From: Apteryx mantelli
Taxonomy: Eukaryota; Chordata; Aves; Apterygiformes; Apterygidae
Direction of reading: 5' to 3'
NCBI RefSeq assembly: GCF_036417845.1
Contig: NC_089979.1
Coordinates: 26,973,958-27,037,957, forward strand
Length of the DNA stretch: 64,000 bases
Position numbers and translations under genes: made by a program
In this document: piece after piece, positions 31,903-44,270 of the stretch
Layout: the number at the start of each line of letters is the position of its first letter
Numbering within the stretch: position 1 is the stretch's first letter
The notes under the pieces: generated by a model
The model's input: only the letters and a program-made list of their open reading frames with translations
Database searches by the model: none
Told to the model about the DNA's origin: nothing

Positions 31903-31917
31903 TTTTTTTTTTTTTTT
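31903..31917. repeat. T15 homopolymer
   Basis: Run of fifteen T in intron 8. Confidence 0.85.
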
Positions 31918-34900
31918 AATGGTCAAATACCCTCAGACATAGGATTTTGCAATTGAGGATGTGACAGCTACAGCGAACCTCTAAACCAGGACAGCAGAGC
32001 ACCTTATCAAGTATCTTGTTGATAAGGACATCCAAAGGGTAGCAGAATGTTTTAGCTGCATGACCTAGTGGAACAGAAATGAAAAGCTGCAGGTAATCAT
32101 CAGCAAGCAAATAGCAAGGGAGATGGGCTGTGTGAAATGGGTGGGGGTAATGCAGGGTTCTCGGGGATCTAGAAATAATAAGCAGCAAATGCTGCCAAGC
32201 TTAGCAAACTCCTGCTACTGTCTTCATACTGAATACAAAACACCCAACATTCAGGTAATACTAAGGATCTCTCAAATGCAGAGCTTCATGCACAGTTCCC
32301 CACTGCATTTCTAACCGAGTAGTGTCCTCCTTGTGGGGGACTGCATTGAGCACTGAGCAGGAGCATTAACGCTTGCTATCTTGACTTGGTTGTTAACTGA
32401 AGATGCTGAAGGCTTTAGTAAGAGGGATTTTCATAGTTGATGCATATTTTAAAAAAACAGAGCACTATGTAAAGAAAAGACAATAGTTCCGAAAACTGCC
32501 TAGCTCTTTCAAAAGCTGGGCCTTGGTAAACAGACTTGTACTTGGTCCAGTTGCTATTAATGCTATATTTACTCTTGTAAAACTCATGTTTACTCACTCT
32601 CCCCAGCCCAGATATTCCCCTAAAATGAGGATGTGGCTATTATGTGACTCCATTTAAAAATAAGGTATTATCTTGTCCCCTGCACTCACAACAGATGACC
32701 ACTGTGTGCATGTGGTCACTGTGCAAGCAAATACAGAATTCATTTGGGATGTCCAACATCAGGGACCTTCACAAGCCTGCTGGCTGTGTGTGCTCTGACA
32801 GAAGCACTAACAGGTCTAGAGCACAGCAGTCCCATCTCTTCCTCCTAGCAGTGATTACCCATCACCGTTGCCAGGGCTAACAGTTCTTTAACACACTTGA
32901 TTTGCAGCTGCAAGCCAGACTGATCAACACAGCATATTGATCTAGGAGCAAGAAAGTCTCCTGTGCTAATATCAGGTGTTACCCTCAGCCGTTTTGTTCC
33001 TTTCTAATATCATATCGTTCACACTGTTCCCTCCCTGGGTGCCAAAACATTAAGAATACAACTCTCACTATAATCTTGGGGAGTAAAAATAGTAAGAATT
33101 TAAAATGATGGCTGTATTATTGTTTCAAGAGTAAAAAATTGTGAGGAGTGACATTTAAGAGAGCCACTTGTATTTCTGTAGGAAGTAGTCATTAAAGTAC
33201 ATATTGTTTTATGCTTGATTTATTTTGGGGGGTAATTATTAAATGTCTGATCTTTTAGGAGCTCAAACTGAAAATGTATTGATAGCAGTGAGAGTGTTCA
33301 TAGCATTACTTGGTACTGGGCACTAAAGTATAAGTCAGGTTGTGTGTTTAAGGTTATCACCATACACTAAAGCATTCTTCCTGCCCTGCACACATGTACA
33401 TGTACATACATGCTTGCTCTTGTTGAAAAGTTTAATAAAATAACCAGTCATGCTCAGACTGGGAATTCCCATAGGATCCCCCTGCGGTGTTTGAAAGCTG
33501 TGTATTCAGAGTCACGTCACTGAACACTGTTTTTTCTCCAGCAATTACCTCATCCAAGAGAGCTAAAGAATTTCAAGACCTAATTACAGACTCTCCTTTC
33601 TTAAGCTTTTTGAACGATGATCCTTAAACTGGCTCCATTGTTTCTGCTCAGTGTTGTTTTCCCTTTTCTCCACAATTTCAAGATTAAAACTAACCTCACA
33701 AGCACAAAGACCTTTCTCTTCTGAGTCAGACAAAAGCAGTACAGAGCAGTTCTTGCCAGGGCCTCTAAGATGTTATGTGACAAAGCTCTCCACTGGCCTA
33801 GGAGGAAGAAAAAATAATCCAGACCAATCTTTGGAACTGCACAGGGGAGCAATCTTTAAAAATAAAAAAGAAGACAAAGAAATCACCTAACTGAATATCC
33901 CTGTCTATCCTGGGAGACTAAATCCTGCATCTAGGGAAACATATCTCAAGCATCAGATTCCTCACTTCGGTACTCCACCTGGAGGGCAGCTGATTTAAAG
34001 CCAGATTCCTCCTCCCACACTCAAGCTGAGTAGTACCTTCTTCCTGGAAGCCCTTTAGGATGAAGGTATAACAGCCTGAGTGTGACAGCCCATATCTGCC
34101 TGTTAACAAAGGGAGTCTGCTAAGGATTTATAAGACAGCATTTCAGTTGGATCTTACGTGAAAGAAATGGGAACTTGTAGAAGACAGGCAGAGGCCTCTC
34201 GCCATCGCATTGGGAGCCTGAGGAGAGCCGAGGGCTGGCTCTGGCTCCGTGGGCTCTGCTCTCTTCTCTCCTGACTGCTCCTGAAGGCACAGAAGGGAAG
34301 AGGGACCCTTGTTTAGCACACTTAAACTATGGGATAATCTGCCTGTTGCTTCCCGTGGATGAGAGGAAACAGCTCCAAAATCAGAACTGCTGCCCCGTTA
34401 AAGAGTTTTCTCTGCTGTATCTGAAGTGACAGCAGTCCCCTTGCCCTCCAGGAGAGCAGGGTTGGGCCCTCCACAGCCATACCTTTTCCTACAATGACAA
34501 CCTTTTCTACTGCGGCCGTTCTCTAGAGTTTCCCCTAGATTTATGGTTTAGAATTGGGATATGGGGGAGTGAAGGGAAAGGGTCCATAGCCACGTTAAAC
34601 TCTTCCTTAGGCTTCCTTAAGACAAAAACACTCTGCAGTAAGGAAGCATCGGTAGGAAGTGAAGATCACTTTTTGTATGGTCCATTATCCTTTCACTCCC
34701 CCATTTACTCCTATATATAGATAAACATGATTTATAAGCAGGGTGATTTGCTGGTTTACCCTTGGTTAAACCTGAATGTAATGTTTGGTGTTTTTAAAGG
34801 AATTCTTTAAAGGAAGATGAGAAAACAAATAACACATAATAAGAACTAGCTGACTCTTCAGCCATCTTTTAAAAGTTTTTTTATGATTTGTAAAAGGTGA

Positions 34901-35970
34901 TATGCTAAAACTACCTTGCTGTTGATCTGCAGAAGATTTTTCTGCAGCATCTGGCAGATTGACAAAATTCTTGTGGAGGCTTTTGAACAGAGCTTAGCTT
35001 CCTTTTCAGTAGACATACATCTGCCTGCTTGCAGTCTTATTGCTGACAGAACTGAATTTGTGAGAAAGATAATTAAGAACCAGAACACTCTTGGTCAAAC
35101 AAGAGTCTCTTTTTCATAAATTGTACCAACTCTTTCAGATAAGTCTTCACTCTGATTAATGCTTTGCTATTTTAAAATGGTTAGGGTGATGTTACCTCTG
35201 AAACAATGTTATTTTGAAAGTAAGTTCATACTTTTACTGTAAAGTCAACAATGCAACCTCAGTGAACAGTTGGTAAAAGAGAATATCACCTTAAAGCACA
35301 CACAAAAAAATAGCTTTTAGTGATATCAAGAAATTACTGACTTCTGCGAAGACATGCAATTGGACATGCAGTAAACAGACATCTTGGCAGATATGTAATT
35401 CACAAAGGTGCTGGCACATGCTTTTTGGTGGGTATAGCAGTTGTGTGCTGTGCAATAGTTGTGTATACTTGCGTGCTGTCCTCGTATATTTAACTGAAAT
35501 GTAGATCTTTAATCCAAAGCATGCTGAAGTCCCTGGGAACTTTTCCAGTTATTTAATGAGTTTTGGCATAGCCCACAGAGTAATAGGCTCTGTTTTCAGT
35601 GAGTGAGTGATTTGCTGGATTAGGCTCTTAGACATTGTGGGCCAAAGAGAGCCATGATTCCAGTGGGCACAATTGTAAAATCAAGTTGATGAAACCACAC
35701 AGTCTCTAGCAGTGATTTGTGCTGTGATAATCCATTTTTTCTTAATTTGGTAGGGATATTTAGTACAAGTTTTGACTAGTGTAAGATTTATGATGTTCTT
35801 AATTATTCATTTCCTTCCTAAGTTACATCAACTTTCATTTCATTTGGAAGGAAATTGGTATTTTCTACACTCTCAAAATTTAATGATTGGAGGTAGAGAG
35901 ACTTTATTTTGGGGAGTTAGTACCAGAAATTATGTAGTAGTAGACTTGGAGCCAGCTTTACTAAGCCATA

Positions 35971-36054
35971 TCTGTATGTGCATATGTGCATGTATATATA
36001 TATAAATGTATGTATACATGCATGCATTCATGGGCACACACACATGCACACATA
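35971..36054. repeat. Compound alternating purine-pyrimidine microsatellite
   Basis: A mix of TGTATG, GCATATGTGCATG, TATATATATATA, ATGTATGTATACATGCATGC and CACACACACATGCACACAT units keeps near-perfect purine-pyrimidine alternation for about 80 bases and contains several self-complementary words (GCATGC, GTATAC). Such tracts can form Z-DNA or cruciforms. Confidence 0.8.
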
Positions 36055-36760
36055 TTTATATTAAAGAAGAGTTAACTTGTGGTAGCAAATAGTGTTGCAA
36101 TTTCAGTGTATACAAACGGTTCAGTAAGTATGCATCTGGGATTCAAGGCAAATGGCATTTTTATGTAGTTGCCAGGGTGTGGTGTGGGTTGAGGAAGCTT
36201 CAAAAGAGCAGTGTAAACATTTGCTGGAGACATTTGTATTGAAATAAAACAAAGGTCTTACCTTTGTATGGGATTTATAAGGTAACGGCTGGCAGGAGAA
36301 ACTATAAACTCACACTTTTTACATATACGAGGAATGATGGGATTGGTGTTACTCATTAAAGGGACAAGTCATTTAACTCTTTGTTGTTACAGTATGGAGG
36401 GATGAACCTTTTTAAAACTGAGGATTGTTAGGATTTTGTAAAGACCAATCCCCTAGACATAGATTCTATATATTGCCTGTATTCAGTAGAGAAATTACTT
36501 AAAGTTTCTAATTTTATGATACAACCCACTCTTCCCTCCCTTCTGCCGTTGGCTTTTTCTGAGGCGATGAGAGCCAGAAATGTAAATACTAATAAAAGGC
36601 TTATATTTAGAGGTTTCATAACTGTAGACCTTTAAAGTGTATAAGCTGAGAGACTGCAGCAGGAGTCATGTTGGCTGGATTAAATAATAAAAGGGGAAAT
36701 GCATTTCTGAGCCTTGCCTTCTCTGAAGGCAGATTACTGTGTTTGTGTCTTGTACCTCAC

Positions 36761-36879
36761 TAATTATGCTGCAGTGTTTAACAAACAGTCAGTAATTCAC
36801 ATAATAACAGCTACGCTGTGGAGGAGCGCCTCCCCCGAAAGAGAGAGCGCTTTTTCTAGACATTCCCTTTAACAAACAG
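36761..36879. promoter_or_regulatory. Candidate intronic enhancer: duplicated FOX-like box with TEAD and homeodomain words
   Basis: TTTAACAAACAG occurs exactly twice, at 36777-36788 and 36868-36879. The first copy is embedded in TGTTTAACAAACA, which is itself an inverted repeat. AACAAACA fits the forkhead RYAAAYA core. ACATTCC (TEAD-type) is at 36860-36866 and TAATTA at 36761-36766. Between the boxes lies a short CpG-containing stretch with GGAGGAGCGCCTCC. Enhancer activity is inference. Confidence 0.3.
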
Positions 36880-39324
36880 AAGAGTTGTCGTTATCTTAGG
36901 CCACTTTTGAAACTTTTTCAGGCATCAAATGTTTCTCCAAATTAGTTTTTCATTGCCAATAGCATGCCTGAGCTGGAGACTAGATGGGTGGAACTCTATC
37001 ATTAATTGCTCTGATATGCTGACATTTAAAAAAGACAATCGCTATAACGACAACCCAAACTTCTTCCTGATAGCAAAACATTGCTAAAATCCAGTTTGCG
37101 CAGGAAAAAAAGTTTGTAAATGAATTCATGTACTGCCATAGTCACATCTGTGAAAATAATTCTAAGTCAAGTGTAGACAGGGCCCTGGGGAAAACAGCAG
37201 AGATTTCTCCTCCTGCTGCTGTCATTTCTACCTAAATCTACATTTTCTAACCATATAACCACCATGCGAGAGATCAGAGTAAGACAGCTCTTAAGCCCAA
37301 GTTTCTTCTGAGAGAGGTAGGGTAGGACTTTGTCTTTTTTGGCTGCCTGGGCGTTGTTTTGCTCCTAGTCTCACTGCGAGTAGCTTGCCTGCTTCACGGG
37401 TGCAGTTGCAAAGGAGGGGAAGATGCAGGCTGCACAGGGCGAAGTGGCTGTGCTTGGATAGGTAAGTGAAATCATTGCTGCTGCCCAGAACAGGCTGCAT
37501 TCCTCAGCCACGGCCTAAGGGAGGCGAAGGCTGTGGGGCAGGATGGGGACAGAGAGAGGGCCGTGGCCCAAGGGCTCCCTGCCTCTGTTTCACCCTAGAA
37601 GCCTGCTGTACCACTGTGCTATAACTGGTGAAAATCTTCAGTAATGCAAAGAAACCCCTCCCTAAAATCAGCTCGAGTAACACAACTCATGCCCTCTTCC
37701 CTTTCTCTCTGTGCACAGAGCCAGGTTTGTTTTAAATTGTTTTCCAAATCAAAAATCAGTGTTGTGCTTTAAAGAAAAGCTAATAGAAGATTGTGTGGAG
37801 ACAAAAAAATCTTCCAAAAATAAATGATCTGTGTTAATTCAAGTACATCTGTCTATCCGCATGGCAGAAATGGTATGACAGAAATTATAGTACACTTCGT
37901 GCACATGAATGTACAGTCATTGCTCCTCAGAGAGATCCTGATGTATTACGGTGTCAGGATTAGGATATTGAATCTTACAGCGTCAATCTATTATTCATGC
38001 TGAATAATCTGTTATTGCTGTATTGGGACTCTTAAAACAATAAAGTCTGTCTTTCCCAGTCACTCCTACTACACTCTAGGTTTCTGGAGGCAGTGGAAGA
38101 GATGACACACAGTGTATGTAGTTGATTAAGATGGGACAATGACTTTTTTTATTTTTCAGCTGCGTGTGCAGCAGATGTGATAGATGCACAGACTGTTGCA
38201 TAGATGCAAAGTCTTCGCATCCTTTCTCACATTTTTAATATGCAGTTTGCAAGATGCTTGTGCAGAAGCATGGGCTAAAATATAGGTTCTTTTCTACATC
38301 AGACCTCATTCCATTGCTCTGTGTTCATACATACATTAAAGCACTGCCCCGACACTGTAGAGGAGACTTAAGGCAAATGAAAATTCAGACCATCATATTT
38401 CAAAGGCATATGCACCCGTATCTACACTTACCTTTGAATCTGGAAGAGACCAAGCTGTAATTTGAAACAGAAATAACACTATCAGTTTCAAAATCAGAGT
38501 TTCACCTAGGGCCCTTCCCTGCCTCCCTCCTCTCCCCTCAGTTAAAGTTCAACTATTTCATTTGTAAATGCAGCTCTGTGATACAATCAGAAGCAGAAAT
38601 GTGGAGGTGCCATTAGCTCAGTCAGGCAAACAAGCTGCTCTGGCTCCATCATAAAAAAAAACTGACTGTAATGTTAACTTCTGCCATTAGGGTAAAGTAT
38701 CCCTCTGCCACCTGTACAGCAACCCTTCTTTATTCTGTGCTGTCCTTCCCCTTAGGGATATTAGTATTCTGTTCAGCCCTACTGTTTTTTTTTCCTGCTT
38801 GTGGTTTGCAGGGGGAGGGCTTCCTTCGCTCTCTGTCTTCTTGAATCCTCACAGGCCCAGGGCCTGTTGATGTCTCCTCTGCCCGGCGAGGTGTACACCA
38901 GCGCCCCCGGTCCTGGTGGGGAGCGGGTTCACGAGAGGTCCCACAAAGCTCGTCCTTTCTGACTCTGTCAATTGTCCTGCAGAAGCTTTCATGTTGTCAT
39001 GGTTCAGGAAATGAGTATTGGCAGTGTTCTCTTTTCTTTTTCATAGTTCACTGTACTTGGGGTTTTGTGTGTGTTTTGTTTTTTAAAATCTGAGGAAAAC
39101 TAAAAAGTAGAATCATGTTAATATGTAATCAGTGCTCATTATTATGTAATGCATATATTGACACATGTTCTTCATGGGAAGAATAACTGGATTTTTAATA
39201 CACATTTTTATCTCTCAAATTTCATGCACACTATCCTGACTGGGAAGAAATGAGTGATTTTTCAGATCGTGTAACAGCTTTCTTTGCACTGAAATAATCC
39301 TTGGGAGACTTGGTGGTGAGAGGC

Positions 39325-40115
39325 CGCTCTGCCAGGTGCTGTACAAACAGAGGACAGAAGAGACAGTCTGTGTCCCACAGTAGTGATGGTGGTTAGAAGG
39401 CATGAGATAGCTAGTGGCTATCAACAGACACAAGTGGGCATAGAAGGAAACCACGAGACAGGTTTCTGAGTAGAAGACAGGTAGTGGTTCCAGCACGCCA
39501 GAAGCCACAGGCATTGCCAAGTCATATGGAGGCTACATGATGAAGGGGATTTTTCAGAAGAGATAGGAAGTAGCTTTATAATTGTGTGAAGAGCTCTGTC
39601 CCAGTTTGAAGGACAGGGTGAGCTGCATTTTTGAAATTGAAGAAAGACTATGAAGGAACTTTAAAGTGAAACTCAGGAACGTCTGTTGATGGGACAGAGG
39701 AAGGGAAACTGCTGATGAGAGAGAAGTTATCAAAGTGGTACAGGAAAAGACTGGTCTTTGCACCACTGTTTGGAATAGATATGAGAACAGCAAGAAAAGA
39801 TTTGTCAAAGCCAGGCAGTGATGGTGCCGGCACTAAAAAGTGAAACACAGAGACCCTTCTCTAGTTTCCTAGCTATGAGGATGGAAAGGCCATATCTTAA
39901 AAGAGACCGTACTGAAAAAAATCGGTAAGATTTAAAAGTAACCTAGCTATGAGGAAGCAAAAACTTGTATTATGGGGCTGAATACTTTTCCATATGATCA
40001 AAGAAAAAAGTGTTTGTGAAAAAAGGGTAGGACTTTTGTTTGGCCACACTGAATTTAAATTATGAGATGTCAGAAGAACAAGCCAAACAAAAAGATGGCT
40101 AGAAAGGACAATGCA
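39325..40115 (+). repeat. Long decayed ancient amniote interspersed repeat (family not named)
   Basis: A colinear series of words matches a long repeat that I recall as abundant in turtle and crocodilian DNA: GCCAGGTGCTGTACAAACAG, the GTCTGTGTCCC and AGGCATGAGA parts, AACAGACACAAGTGGGCA, CCAGCACGCCAGAAGCC, GGAAAGGCCATATCTTA, TAACCTAGCTATGAGG and GAGATGTCAGAAGAACAAGC. No open frame survives. I do not assign a family name. Both edges are approximate. Confidence 0.55.
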
Positions 40116-40652
40116 AGGTTATTTTGCTTTGACTACATTAACAAATAGTGCAAACATACAGAACAGATTTGTAGGGTGAAACAGTCAGGATTAAAGACTT
40201 GACATCCACATGAAACACATTTTATCTCAGATTATCCCTAGTCAGTTCCCAGAGACTGAGCAACCATTAGCAGCTGAACCACGAGATGTGCGCCCAAGAC
40301 ATCTTCTGGTCTGACTCTTCCAAAAAGAATCCAGCTCGGGCTCTCTGAAGCAGCTCTGTGGTGGGAACCAAAGCACAGTAAGTTGAGCCCAGCAAGTGAT
40401 TCACCTCAAACCTGAACTCCTGATCCAAACTAAAGCATTAACATTGATACACCGTAGGAGTCTGCCTTCCTGTCCCAGCATGATACCACCTTGGCTGGAC
40501 TTAGGACAGAAGTGGAGAATAAATGTGTGAATTGTCAGAGTGGAGATAGTAGCTGAATTAAAAGCATTTTTTTTTGGTATCTGCTTTTTATGTTTCCCAT
40601 TAATTGCCATGTGTTTCCAGAAGTTTAATAGTTGTTTGCACCATGTATTTAA

Positions 40653-40859
<207 letters not shown>

Positions 40860-41304
40860 TAGAAGAGGGACACTGTTAGACAGTTTATTGGTATTGCTGC
40901 ATTTTAGACCTAGTTAAAAGTTGTTTCTTTTCCCAAAGAATAATGTTTCATGGTAAAATTTGGACCAGCTATATTATAAATCTAACAGATTATCACCCAA
41001 TTATTTTACTACTTTGCAGCCTCTTGGACCTCAATTCCTCAGTTTATGTGGAATAGTTGGACTGCATAAGGACATGGTATAGGAAACAGTCCTAATGTAA
41101 GGATTTCTGGGAGGTCAGTACTGACCGTAGGGTCATGCAAGTGCCTGGTCTGATGATCTCTCTGCTGGTTCTAGCAGCCGAGATAGGGAATATGTATACT
41201 TTGAGGCAGGGGTCTCTGATAGAGAAATGTACCATTCTGTAAAGGCCTGCTAAGCTGTCTTTTGTGATATAGTAGAAAACACTGAGTTCCAACCATGCAG
41301 CTGA

Positions 41305-41319
41305 TTTTTTTTTTTTTTT
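41305..41319. repeat. T15 homopolymer
   Basis: First of two T15 tracts about 100 bases apart in intron 9. Confidence 0.85.
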
Positions 41320-41408
41320 CTGCTTGGTTGCAAACAGTTATTTTGGAAGCTTCAGTGAGAGTTTTCTGCAAAAATACATTAACCATTCCCATTTTGTGGT
41401 TCAGCAAC

Positions 41409-41423
41409 TTTTTTTTTTTTTTT
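41409..41423. repeat. T15 homopolymer
   Basis: Second of two T15 tracts in intron 9. Confidence 0.85.
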
Positions 41424-41794
41424 GCTTATGCCCTCTTTTGCAAAATTTGGTCCTTTTGCTCCTTTCACAGTGGGTTTCCCCAGTTCTTTGGAACTGGTAA
41501 GATTTGGCTGTACTCTTCATCTTCAAAACAGATCACAGCTTAAATGAGTCTGACAATGTCATGGTCAGCTATAAGTACCACCAAGTAGAAACAGTTGCTC
41601 AGAAATTTTATCTCAGTGATGATTCTTAAATGTGTAGTGTGACCACTTTTCATTTATATTTTACAACTGCCAGCCAATGGACTTTATCCCTGCTGGGAAG
41701 GATTTTCTGAAGCAGAGTAGATGCTTAGATTCTAGTCAAGGTTTAAGGATTCAGGAGCCTACATCTATTTAAGTGACTATGAAAGTTATCCAAA

Positions 41795-41865
41795 TTAGTT
41801 TTCCCATCTTACAGATGGGAATAGAAAGGCAAAAGGCCATGCCCCAGGCAATACATAGCATTAAC
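41795..41865 (-). repeat. Decayed MIR-like SINE fragment
   Basis: CCCATCTTACAGATGGGAAT, then AGAAAGGCAAAAGGCCATGCCCCAGGCAATAC-like spacing, follows the minus strand of MIR-type SINEs (CCATTTTACAGATGAGGAAA ... GTGACTTGCCCAAGGTCA). It is heavily diverged and assigned from memory. Confidence 0.4.
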
Positions 41866-42489
41866 TTTTAAAGAAAGGGTAAGAGTTCAACTGTTTCAGG
41901 TCTCTGTGCTGCTGCTCCTTCCCCTTTTTCAGTTAATTCCCTTCTTGCTGTCTTGACAACAGGATCTTGAGGGCTAACTAGTTTTATTACCGGAGGAGAA
42001 GTTTTGAAAGTAATGAATGTAAATGTATGCACTGAGGTCTTCCTGCAGCCAAAGTGTTATGTTTTTAATTGTAACTTTGAATGTCAAATATTTACAGAGA
42101 TTTGAAGCTACAGCTGGCTGTTAAAAGCTCAGTTGATATCAAAGTAACAAGTTGTTTTCATCTACCTGTTTTGGAAAAGCAATTAGAAAAATCTGAATTA
42201 TTTAAAAAAAAGGAAAGAAATTCAGAGCACAAACTCATCTAGGGTGACCAGTAGACACAATTGAGATTTTGAATAATACATTTTCATTGCCTCTATTGAC
42301 TTAATTGGTACTTCAGATTTGCTGAATAGGAAGCAGGAAATGAGTGTTGAGACTTTTAATCAAAACTGTCTCAGAGTAGAAGAAAAGATCACAAGGGTAA
42401 AGTGTTAAGAACATCAAAACTATTGAAAGTGGGAACTGAAACACTCAAGGGGATTGGTAATGGCATATATATCTGTATAATACAGATGT

Positions 42490-42505
42490 ATACACACACA
42501 CACAG
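42490..42505. repeat. CA dinucleotide microsatellite
   Basis: About seven CA units following GTATA, in intron 9. Confidence 0.85.
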
Positions 42506-42530
42506 AGTGCTTGCTAACTTGGTGCAGGGC

Positions 42531-42567
42531 TGAAAATGAATTAAATGAATGAAAATGAATGAAAATT
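42531..42567. repeat. Imperfect tandem of AATGAATGAA units
   Basis: GAAAATGAAT repeats with small changes over about 37 bases. It is a minor simple repeat. Confidence 0.6.
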
Positions 42568-44260
42568 ATCTTGGTCAATTCACATCACAATTTGTGCTAA
42601 TTGGCCCTTTTGAAAGAGACTGAGGCCAGATTCTCCACTCGGTTACGATGGTGCCTCTTTACTGACCTCAGGTTGTCACAGTGCTTTAGTAAGGAAATAA
42701 ATGTTTGGAGACTCAAAGCTCAGGTACTGGCTGAGCTCGGAGGTTACATTCCTGCCTACACAGGAGCCGTCCTGTGTGCACAGTGGCCCCTGCTCCTGGA
42801 TTTACTGTGCCCGTTTCAGTGAGGCCACAGCCCACGCTGCTCAGGGTGCTCTCCTCCACCTCCTGAAGCAACTGGAAAAATTCACTGTGCTCCGAGGGAG
42901 ATAGGTGCCTGGGCAGGATACCATCATCTTTTTCCAAGTTGCCAGAAAAATTAGGGGGGCACTGGTCGACAGGGTGCTAAATGGAGGGTCTCTGGCTCAG
43001 TTTCTCTTCCAAGTCCATTATTCGCCCTCTAGTGACAAAGATAGGACTTACTGCCTATTTGGTAAAGGCGATGAGCCTGCAGCACTCTGGTTTTTGCCCT
43101 ACTCTTTGTCACGCTTAATTTAAAAAGTATTATGGGCCATTTTAAAGAAGAACAAACATATAATCATTTTTATACATTTTAAAAGTATACATTGCATTGT
43201 TGTGCTCCAGTCTGACAGCTGTAAAGAGAAACTCATGAAAAAAGTGCCTGATTTGTTACAATTGCCTGGATTACAGGAACTGCACAGTGAATTCCTCCCG
43301 CCTAAATATTGAAATATAATTGCATTTTTAAATATTTATCTTAGTTTGAAACATGGAAGAAAAAATGTTTCTGTGTCTGATAGTATCGTTATAAATGGTC
43401 TTTCTGCAGTAATGGTGCCTCTTTAGGGCCAGTAGTAGTGTTTATATATTAATTTGGTTAAATCACAGGTAGATGTGTCTAGTTTTTAAGAAAAAACATC
43501 TGCTGATTAAATTAATGTCCTTCAGCTGAAATACAGCATAACTGTTGTGGAAAGACCATCCTTGAAGAACTAAAACTGCATTTAGCTAAGTGATACATAT
43601 TATATATATGTCAGTATTTATTCAGGCAGTTACTTAAATTTACTATTCTTCTGCCTGTAAATTAGAAAGCATCACAGACTCAGATTGAACATGTGCTTTA
43701 TGTAACATAAATGCACGGAGGTAAAGGCTGCGAAGGTTGTAATTGTTTGCTTGCTCCCAATTCATTCTCCAGTCTTTTGTCCATGTTTATTTTCCAGTAG
43801 GCAATCTTCAAATCAACTGTTATGGTGCTCATCTTTTTTGCTCAGTGCTAATTCTCTCTGCCCTTGCAGTCTTTTTATCATGTGCAGATCACTTATGCTG
43901 TTTTATCATAAGAGAATATTATTTTTATTCCTTAAGTAGGTTGTCAGGGAAACTTGCTACCAGGCCTATTTATATTTATATATTGCAAGATGCTTTAACC
44001 ATTGAGTATGAAAGAAGTGGGGATTCAGAGACATTTTCATTTTCTATATGTGATTAGCTTTGCTAAAAAGAAGCAGCAACATTTGACTGGGCAAATACCA
44101 TAACATTGTTCTTCCAAATCAAATAAATTAATCCTGTTTTCTTTACTCGGGAAAAACTGCTTGTTGTTTTGAATATATGCAGTTCCTGCCCTCTAGTCTT
44201 CAATAAGGATAGTAATAATGAAAACAGATTATTATAGGATACTGAGCAAATCTAATTGCC

Positions 44261-44270
44261 TACCGGTTTT
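44261..44270. promoter_or_regulatory. Near-consensus grainyhead binding site
   Basis: TACCGGTTTT (reverse complement AAAACCGGTA) matches the GRHL consensus AACCGGTT except at one flanking base. It lies in an intron of GRHL2 itself, so autoregulation is possible, but this is inference from one motif. Confidence 0.3.

Noticed and set aside
41090-41175. Possible CR1 tail (GTCTGATGATCTCTCTGC)
   Set aside because: The diagnostic GGTCCCTTCCAACC and ATTCTGTGATTCT words are absent.
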